Positions 58,601 to 64,000 of a stretch of DNA of 64,000 nucleotides are shown one piece after another (position 1 is the stretch's first letter; every line of letters starts with the position of its first letter). The DNA comes from Acanthococcus lagerstroemiae (lineage: Eukaryota > Arthropoda > Insecta > Hemiptera > Eriococcidae). The position numbers were made by a program, and so were the translations under genes. The notes beneath the pieces are model-generated. The model was given only the letters and a program-made list of their open reading frames with translations. It was not told the DNA's origin and did no database searches. Where the stretch lies: the NCBI GenBank assembly GCA_031841125.1, contig CM063107.1, positions 66,723,814 to 66,787,813 on the forward strand, given 5' to 3'.

Positions 58601-61600
58601 GAGCCGCAATGGATGTGCTGAAGGCTGCTCCGACCAAGGACCAGAAGAACTTCTAGAAGCTGGTGGAAGCCTTGGAACGCCGATATGGGCAAGCCCATAC
58701 GAAGTCAGTGTTTCAGCGGGAACTGGAGCGGCGGTCACAGGGCGGGACGAATCGCTTCAAGCTTTTCATACAGAGAGTTCGCTTCACCAATGCTGCCTAT
58801 CCGACATCTCCTGAAGATTTCAAAGAGGAAATTGCGGTCTCAGCCTTCATTGGCGGAATCGAGGATGAACAAAAATCCAGATGATGGTGAGAGTTGGCCA
58901 CCACCGAAACTCTTGGACTGCTTTGGCGCAAGCCCTAGAGCTAGAGGTTGCACGGAAAAGCTCCAGAATGAGGGCCACTGTTCGTCAAGCCCAGGCCTAT
59001 GAAATGGAAGAGAGGAACAGGCAGGCTTGAAGAAAGCTGTGGAAGCAGTGGTGCAGCAGGTGATGAAGATGAAGAAGCGACCAAACATCGAATACCAACG
59101 CTAGTTTGAAAAGTCGCGATGCTTTCAGTGTAATGAGCAGGGAGAGGTACATCCGTCTTAGCTGCCCCCAGAACCAGAGGGCGGCTGAGAACGACTGCGG
59201 TGTTGCTTGCCGAGCGTCCCCAGTTGTTTCCCAAGAGGACCAGATAATCGTTGCTGTCAAGAGAACGTTCAAGCATGACACCTGAAGTAACTATGTGAAA
59301 GGGAAACCTAGGCAGAAGACAGTACTCTCGATCTTTCAACGCGAGCTGGTTCCAGCAAAGAAGTTTTATCAGAAGAAGCGGTATGTTCTGCGGATGGCCA
59401 CTGGAGAAATGGTGCCAATGTATGGAACAGTTCAGCTCCAACTTAAACTGGTGGGAGTGTTCCTCGAGCAAGAGTTTCTGGTGGCCGATATTCAGGATGC
59501 CGCGATCATTGGCTGAGACATGATGGTGCGGCATGGGCTGATCATCGATCCTGAGCGGCAGATACTGAAGTATCAAGATCGGGTCGCATAGTTCGAGAAG
59601 GCTACTCAATCTGGGCCCAGTCAGCTACACAAGACAGAGGCCAGGAAACTGCCAAAGAGACGGACTGTTTCCACACAAGGAGACGAGACAGGACTATTGG
59701 AATTCGACCAGTGGGCCAGAAATGTAGTCCGAGATTTGGATCCAACGCAGAAAAGGGCGATGGAGGCTCTTCTGAAGGACTTCAGGAAGATCTTTGCTGA
59801 GAACAGTGACAATAGCTGGTCAGAATTAGTGCAACATCACATTGATACTGGGGACAGTCTGCCCACTAAGCAACGCCCTCGGAGAGTCCCGTTAGCAAGA
59901 CAAGAGGAAGTCAACCGGATAATCAACAATCTTCACAGACAGGGTGTTACTGAGCCACCTTCAAGTTCATGGGCATACCCCATCGTGCTGGTACCAAAGA
60001 AAGATGATACAACGCGGCTCTGTGTGAATTATCGTCGGCTGAACAATGTGACTTGGAAAGACAGTTACCCATTGCCACGGATCGACGATACTTGCCACGG
60101 ATTGACGATACGCCGGATCTACTGGGTGGAGGCAAGTGGTATACCACTGTGGACCTGAAGAGTGGTTACCACCAAATGGATCTCCACCCAGAGGATAAAG
60201 AGAAGACAGCGTTCTCAACTGGTTCCGGACACTGGCAGTACACAGTGATGCCCTTTGGACTGTGTAATGCGCCGGCTACATTGGAGTATTTGACAAGTCC
60301 TGCGAGGCCTACTAGGCAAGATCTACCTAGTGTACCTCAATGATGTGGTCATAATAAACTGAGTTCTTAATCATTGATGACCAAGTAGAGAATAAGGAAG
60401 TTGAACCCCTTCCAGAGGTGTTTGATATAAGAGAGGAAGCGAAGTTACTTTTTCCTCCCTTTTACACAGATGAGGCAATTGAGGTTAATTCTAAGCACAT
60501 TCACTGTAGGAAGAGTTAAGAGATGAATTTGCGTTACAACTCTTTCTTTTACAATGAACTGAGACATCATTTTCGACACCTTTCATGTAATAAGATGACA
60601 GGAATTGAACTTTTCAAGTTAACAACTTGAACTTTCCCAGTTACTAACGCATTCAAACTTTGTATTTCACGTTATACTATCCGGTTGGAACCTCGACTCG
60701 CAGAGAACTCGTGTCACACTTCTTCTATTACACTGGAGTATCACACATTAAGAGCTCCTGTTTCCAGAGTGGTCAAGAGCTATCAACCATAAATTAGCTC
60801 TCTACAAAATACGAACCTAGTGGCATCTGCATGTTCATTAACGGTGAAAGACGATCTCCAGACGAAGACTGATGATGGTGTGTATGCTGATGATGATGAC
60901 TATGATGAGTACTTTGACCATGATTAGTCGACACCGACGACGAGGTTGACTGCGACAATGTAGCCGAAACGTGACACGTAGCCGAAGAATGCTGAAACGA
61001 AATCGCACATTACACAGGTCCCACTCTCAAAACAGCACACGTCGAATAACTGACGAGAATTTCAAGAAGAAAAAAATTCAATACCTGAGGACTAGAACTT
61101 CGCTTCACTTTATGCTGTACCGATGCCGAACTACTGGAGCTGGACGAGTGCGATATAGTCTGCTTCTCATTATGGTGATGAATGGACGCGTGGTGCGAGG
61201 ACGAATGATGGTGAGTCGCTGTGATCTCCTGCGAATGAATGTTTGATTCTTCGTCTCGCACCGATCTGGTCGTCAACGAGGACGAGGAGGACGAGTGATG
61301 CGACATCTGCAACGTAGTCGCGCCGTCGATCTCCCGTTTCTGGTTCTCCAGCGGTCTGGGCGGCGGTATCGGCTGCGGAATGGGATACGGACCATACGGA
61401 AACGGATACGGATAGCCGGCGTACGGATGGTGCGAATACGGAGTATGATGGACGGCGGCCGCGTGAGCCGCAGCCGCGGCGAGGATCGAGTGTGGCAGGT
61501 AATGCTGGTGCGGATGCATCGGCGGCATGTACGCGTGCGGATGCGCCAGATGCGCCGGAGAGGACCGACTCAGCGGCGACGGCTGTTGAGCGGAGTGCAC

Positions 61601-62106
61601 CACCGGCCCGGAGGAAGTAGTGTTCACCGGCGATGACGTTGGCGTCCTAGTATTCGACGCCTGCGACGTCAGTGACGGCCCGGCCGACTGATACGGTGGC
61701 GTGTGTGACAGTTTCGGTGACACCGACACATTGCGCGACGAATCGCTCAGCAGTTTCGCCGAATTCAGGCTGGGCGATTTCAACGGCGTGGTCACCCGAT
61801 TCGCGTTGAATGCTTCGGACTCCTTTTTGATGTCTTCGACCGCCATATTGGACATGAACGGCGAGTTCGCCTCCGATCGATTCATTGGATGCGATTCCAT
61901 AGCATTCAACGACATGGCGGAACTCGTTGTGGTCGGTAATAACGGCTGCGAAATCGAAGTATTGGAGTAGCCGGGCACCTTGACCTCTTTCAGCGACTGC
62001 AGAGGATCTACGGGAGGAGGTACAGACGGAGGTCGTTGCTGGTCCAGAGGGACGACTTCCTGTTTGATTTTCAAATCCTGGGGTTCCATTTGCAGACTGC
62101 TGGGAC
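36776..62106 (-). CDS. Atro: Atrophin (Grunge/RERE), C-terminal 956 residues; gene runs off right edge
   Basis: Atrophins are nuclear corepressors that recruit histone deacetylases and methyltransferases and bind nuclear receptors. Twelve coding exons in matching phase give 956 codons plus stop. The hallmark Atrophin-domain blocks are present: [93 protein letters not shown] and [12 protein letters not shown], ending [19 protein letters not shown]. The N-terminal BAH, ELM2, SANT and GATA-type domains must lie beyond the right edge. Introns are large and carry most of the mobile elements; the coding frame itself is intact. Confidence 0.95.
37051..37871. mobile_element. TIR element with ~150 bp inverted repeats
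   Basis: The left arm, from GTTTTCTAACGTCTCGGTCT through GTCTGGATGAACTGCAAAAA and AAATGTGGACCT, reappears inverted at the right end (37715-37871). The 500 bp interior has no recognised coding sequence. It is non-autonomous and the superfamily is unknown. Confidence 0.75.
40116..41466. mobile_element. 1.35 kb non-autonomous TIR element inside the LINE
   Basis: GGTAATTCTACAGAAATGTG (continuing GACTA) at 40116 is matched perfectly in inverted form at 41442-41466, a 25 bp terminal inverted repeat. It splits the LINE between its PKMMQWIY and [12 protein letters not shown] blocks. The interior is AT-rich without a recognisable transposase. Confidence 0.85.
41921..42375. mobile_element. hAT-like MITE (CAGGGACGTAC ends) inside the LINE
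   Basis: It starts CAGGGACGTACTG and ends CGGTACGTCCCTG. Flanking 8-mers CTGACAAC and TTGGCAAC match at 6 of 8. The interior contains AACTCAACTCAGC, TTGACTAGTTG and TTCCCAACTGCTGAG words that recur in the array at 49.7-52.5 kb. It interrupts the LINE before its RNase H region. Confidence 0.75.
43544..44618 (-). CDS. Atro: Atrophin exons with His-Thr repeat and PYPRPSLL block
   Basis: Exons 44334-44618 and 43544-43662. The first has [20 protein letters not shown] followed by a repeated HAHT tract and HLHLHPG, in the position where vertebrate RERE has HSHIHSHLHLH. The second has [20 protein letters not shown] and [14 protein letters not shown]. The second exon ends at CAG followed by GCAAGT, a GC-type donor; the ordinary GT further on would break the frame with the next exon. 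Confidence 0.9.
43663..44333. other. Atrophin intron, no feature seen
   Basis: A 671 bp intron without recognisable repeat or gene. Confidence 0.6.
46107..46748 (+). mobile_element. Internally deleted RTE-like LINE with long target duplication
   Basis: 46200-46555 shows endonuclease blocks (GFTVIRREG, then [19 protein letters not shown] in another frame), followed at 46565-46688 directly by the C-terminal block ([16 protein letters not shown]); the RT is missing. A TAAAAATAAAAATAAAG tail follows. CGTATTGCCAGTTAAGG at 46082 and CGTATTGCCAGCTAAGG at 46749 look like a diverged ~26 bp target duplication. Confidence 0.72.
47424..47702. mobile_element. GATC-rich MITE, copy 1
   Basis: The left end CAGGGATGAGCAAGATCATG pairs imperfectly with AATCTTGCCTAGCG at the right. 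The interior is full of AGATCACGATT-like words. It shares ends and interior style with the copy at 48707-48992. Confidence 0.6.
48547..49193 (-). CDS. Atro: Atrophin exons: RE-repeat helix and [12 protein letters not shown] block
   Basis: Exons 49035-49193 and 48547-48698. The first encodes the Arg/Glu-rich helix after which RERE is named ([20 protein letters not shown]), ending [10 protein letters not shown]. The second encodes [20 protein letters not shown] and [13 protein letters not shown]. The 336 bp intron between them has a weak donor (GTTCGT) and an acceptor AAAG/GTACG next to a MITE; the exact junction is less certain than elsewhere. Other in-frame donors nearby, such as GTCGGA about 35 nt downstream, would also keep frame. 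Confidence 0.85.
48707..48992. mobile_element. GATC-rich MITE, copy 2, filling an Atrophin intron
   Basis: The left end CAAGAATGGCAAGATCAT matches the inverted right end (ATGATCTTGCCAATTCCTG). Flanking 8-mers on the minus strand, GACGAACG and TATGAAAG, match at 5 of 8. It takes up 286 of the 336 bp of the intron 48699-49034, and its terminus lies 9 nt from the splice acceptor. Confidence 0.72.
49720..52490. repeat. AT-rich irregular tandem array
   Basis: About twenty copies of a core (GAGCTGTTGTCAAATGAACT, GTCGAAGC, A-run, CAGCTTTTGACTTGTCGG, TTCCCAACTCCTCAACTT) spaced roughly 60-160 bp, with poly-A runs of variable length between cores. The same words occur once in the MITE at 41921-42375. 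Frames within the array are artefacts. Confidence 0.88.
53130..53570 (-). pseudogene. PIF/Harbinger transposase remnant
   Basis: Minus-strand reading gives a GVIDCT block, [18 protein letters not shown] and [11 protein letters not shown], which are standard blocks around the catalytic Asp residues of Harbinger-type (HARBI1-related) transposases. Stops and frameshifts separate the blocks; most of the gene is missing. It lies just downstream of an Atrophin exon, in the intron. Confidence 0.7.
53636..54807 (-). CDS. Atro: Atrophin exons: start of Atrophin domain
   Basis: Exons 54661-54807, 54265-54484, 54006-54162 and 53636-53910, with phases 1, 1, 2 and 0 on entry. They encode the [20 protein letters not shown] block, the [15 protein letters not shown] block, a charged helix ([20 protein letters not shown]) and the [27 protein letters not shown] blocks, which are the most conserved parts of the family. 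Introns are only 95-180 bp, in contrast to the kilobase introns on both sides. Confidence 0.95.
55111..57203 (-). mobile_element. Tigger/pogo DNA transposon (dead)
   Basis: The left end, from 55111 (CAGTGAAACTTGTGTATTGTG), is matched imperfectly by the inverted right end (GTGAAACC..., ...GTGTATTGTGGAAC), and TA precedes the left end. The element contains a single transposase pseudogene on the minus strand and is oriented like Atrophin. Tigger elements are Tc1/mariner-superfamily elements that integrate at TA. Confidence 0.8.
55318..56858 (-). pseudogene. Tigger/jerky-type transposase pseudogene
   Basis: The start is at 56858 ([18 protein letters not shown]). Then come a CENP-B/Psq HTH region, a second HTH ([16 protein letters not shown]), and the DDE domain with the first acidic residue in [16 protein letters not shown]. 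The second lies in an out-of-frame DN-A-CHP-like stretch near 56010-56030. The third motif reads QPVNQG, where the family has QPxDQG, so the last catalytic Asp is Asn. Frameshifts near 56148, 56000-55920 and at a (GA)n run (55639-55666) break the frame. The acidic C-terminal tail ([10 protein letters not shown]) is still readable. It is not functional. Confidence 0.85.
57930..58940 (+). pseudogene. Gypsy gag pseudogene with N-terminal SAP-like motif
   Basis: One reading frame holds an [16 protein letters not shown] stretch and [15 protein letters not shown] (SAP-like DNA-binding motif), a coiled-coil segment ([20 protein letters not shown]), and a capsid region ([20 protein letters not shown]). 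It is interrupted only by in-frame stops (TAG 58174-58176, TAG 58654-58656, TGA 58882-58884), so decay here is by point mutation. Confidence 0.75.
59690..60340 (+). pseudogene. Gypsy reverse transcriptase remnant
   Basis: The family blocks [38 protein letters not shown] and YRRLNNVT are in one frame. A 20 bp tandem duplication (60072-60091 and 60092-60111, TTGCCACGGATCGACGATAC with one change) shifts the frame, after which [14 protein letters not shown] and [11 protein letters not shown] continue. The YxDD catalytic motif is absent because the element ends before it. Confidence 0.85.
60817..62106 (-). CDS. Atro: Atrophin exons: Pro/Ser/His-rich linker
   Basis: Exons 61085-62106 (entered in phase 1) and 60817-60991. 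The encoded region is low-complexity: poly-Ala ([13 protein letters not shown]), a [17 protein letters not shown] stretch, poly-Ser and His-rich runs, and a second His tract in the smaller exon. It contains KIKQE- and DIKKE-type motifs that could be sumoylation sites (inference). This is the disordered part that precedes the conserved Atrophin domain in the family. Confidence 0.9.
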
Positions 62107-64000
62107 CTGAAATATGAATGACCGTGAGGTATGAGATACATATTTCACTGAAATAAGTTCATGAGTTTGATAACACCTCTTAATCCAAGAACTTTGCTAC
62201 TGGTCGTACCCAAGCTCAACATACGCACGCTCGCTTCTGTTTGTCAACTGAATTGTCTGGTTGGCTAAATCTCTACATTAGACGCGGAATTTTCACCCGC
62301 GGAAGAAATGGAGACAGGTTTTAGAGATACAAAGAAATAACGGTTCGGAGGAATGTTGGGGTGCATTCATTTGAGTTACAATGAGAGAAAGGACAAAACC
62401 TCCGAGTCCACACGGCTAAGAAGCCCAAGTACAAAGAGCTAGAAGAAAACAATCACAATACGATAGCAAAGGGTTTGTAGATCGGTGGACCGTACGAAAG
62501 ACATTAAAGAAGGGGAACAACTGAAGAGCACTGGATGCTTTCTGTGACTCAAGATCTGGAATGGACAGTATAGGTCAGTTATGAAACCCCCACGGAAGAC
62601 GATGAGGGCACAAACCGGAAACATCAAGTCAAGGATGACCTGCAATATTCGACGAAAAAGATTTGTACAATGAGTTGAAGTACCAGTTACTCGGAAAAAA
62701 CTCAGATTGTTGGAGATATTTAGAGGCAGAATAGGGAACGGAAAATCGTGTTAGAATGCCACCCATTTTTGCATAAGAAGACGACGGACTACTTCGTTAA
62801 AAGGGAAGTGATAATGAAGAAGCTGGTCAGAGTAATAGGCGTGAACAACTAAGGCTACCAAAAGATTGAAAGATGGAAAAAAAGAAAAAACAACGGGCTT
62901 CGGACACTAGTTGGTTTACGGCACCATCCCCTCACAGACACTCACTTGACTTGGACTGATCTGTACTGTTCTATGCCCTCTGTCTTTCTGTCTGTCTATC
63001 CAAAGGGATCTTAAGTCAGACCAATAGGCAAACAGATAAGAGTAATAGGTGAGAAAATATACAGAGCGGAAGGACAAACAACCACAGAAAACAGACAGTC
63101 ATGCAAGTAGGTAGGCAGTTAGCTGGTCAGATAGACAGAGACTGCACAATCACACACAACCAATAGGAGCACACGACTAAACAGGTTCATCATACGGTAC
63201 TACTCTCGACTATGACTACAGGGCCACAAGAGACAAGTATCATTTAGAGTACTCTACTGACGATGGCATAACAGCTGAAAGCGCTCTAGACTACAGAAGA
63301 AAAAGTTAATTGGTACACCCTACAAATGGAATAACGAGAAGGGATCTACGAGTAGACCTCAAACCCTACATTTTCTATCTGTTTTCTCCTGCGGAGGAAG
63401 ACTGCCAATCAACTAGGCAGTTGGTGTATTGGTCTACCTGTCTTCTGTCTATCTGCCTAGATGCCTGCCTGCTTCTGGCGAGGTGACAAACAGGCTAGGT
63501 GTTTCACGATATAGCTATCTGACTGAATCTTGAAGTAACAGCTCTGCCTCTGTAATCTTTATAATATTTTAGGAGAGGGAGGAGGTGGAGATTAGGTTTT
63601 CATCACGTCTGTATGTTTTATATCGTTCATGTCTTATGTATTCATACCTTAGCAAGTGGGATTTTTTCTGGAGGGGGAAGGGTATGAGGTTTCTAATACA
63701 TACAGAGAAGAGAAGGGGACGTGCGTCTTACGTCATTTATATCTTATGCTTCATGTCTTCATCAGACCCTCTCGGAGGGAAAGTACAAGATATAATACTG
63801 ACGTAATGAAGAATAAAGATACAACAAAAATACCTCAACTGAAGTTATTTCGGGGCGGTGGTGCTAGGTTTTCAATACGTAGACAGAAGGGATTTAATCA
63901 ATTTCAGTTTGCAATATTGAGGACATGCCGTTGAAAAGGCACTAAGATCAAGAATTAAAATTGTTTAAAACATGAAAAAACGAGATTTTGTTCATTTAAA
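62107..64000. other. Atrophin intron, right edge of window
   Basis: No upstream Atrophin exon was recognised. TCTGTCTATC/AGATAGACAG-type low-complexity sequence lies at about 62960-63150 and 63420-63480, and a hairpin-MITE fragment at 63262-63325. No gene otherwise. Confidence 0.6.
63262..63325. repeat. Fragment related to the hairpin MITE at 32572-32702
   Basis: GATGGCATAACAGCTGAAAG, then AGAAAAAGTTAATTGG and ACACCCTA, parallel the right half of the 131 bp element in TRRAP intron 1 (GATGGCATAACAGCCGCAAG, AAAAAGTAAATTGG, AGACCCTA). Only half of the element is present. Confidence 0.65.

Larger units (their letters stand above)
57350..60355 (+). mobile_element. Ty3/gypsy retrotransposon, 5' LTR to mid-RT (truncated, dead)
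   Basis: A probable 5' LTR (start uncertain, TATATAAAG near 57641) ends about 57804 and is followed directly by a primer-binding-like TTGGTGTCAGAAGTGGG. Then come gag, a protease-like region (59295-59580, with [10 protein letters not shown] and [15 protein letters not shown]) and RT up to the FGLCNAPAT block, where homology stops near 60330. No 3' LTR, RNase H or integrase is present. It lies antisense in an Atrophin intron. Confidence 0.82.
54808..60816. other. Atrophin 6 kb intron with Tigger and gypsy elements
   Basis: 54808-55110 shows nothing recognised. A Tigger element (55111-57203) and the 5' portion of a gypsy element (about 57350-60355) make up most of the rest; 60356-60816 shows nothing. 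Confidence 0.8.

Noticed and set aside
1..64000. CRISPR array, bacterial operon or antiviral system
   Set aside because: The window is eukaryotic with spliced genes; no direct-repeat/spacer pattern or prokaryotic gene was seen.

Overview
This is a eukaryotic, intron-rich window, almost certainly from an arthropod. It carries large parts of two conserved regulatory genes on the minus strand, TRRAP (Drosophila Nipped-A, a Tra1-family HAT-complex scaffold) and Atrophin (Grunge/RERE family). A short intronless beta-1,4-galactosyltransferase-like gene lies between them on the plus strand. The Atrophin C-terminus and the CAAAATGG-type start context fit arthropods; I cannot place it below that level.

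Layout. TRRAP occupies 522-32879 (minus): the start codon is at 32879, and 42 coding exons can be traced to the left edge, where the gene continues (rest of FAT, pseudokinase and FATC lie outside). All junctions keep phase and give 2,733 codons without a stop. A 1.1 kb divergent spacer separates it from the galactosyltransferase (33998-34969, plus). Atrophin lies tail-to-tail with that gene: its stop is at 36776-36778 and 12 coding exons (956 residues of the C-terminal half, including the Atrophin domain) run up to 62106; the BAH/ELM2/SANT part lies beyond the right edge.

Most remaining sequence is intron filled with mobile-element debris. It includes several RTE-like LINE fragments, a LOA/I-like LINE with RNase H, a shrunken Polinton/Maverick with long terminal inverted repeats, a Tigger/pogo transposase pseudogene, the 5' part of a Ty3/gypsy element, a PIF/Harbinger remnant, several hAT-like and other MITEs, two tRNA-derived SINE heads, a 2.8 kb AT-rich tandem array, a G-rich minisatellite, and long stretches of a degenerate short repeat seen in introns of both genes.

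The observations most worth checking are: (1) a short Atrophin intron that is almost entirely a MITE and may be a gained intron; (2) a GC-AG intron in Atrophin; (3) a nested stack in one TRRAP intron, where the Polinton derivative splits a LINE and is itself invaded by smaller elements; (4) the tandem array, which looks like an amplified interior of a MITE family found elsewhere in the same gene; and (5) a cluster of very stable GNA-loop hairpins ending in CTAGTT, resembling a Helitron-type terminus. I found no complete new gene system; the novelty here is in genome architecture.
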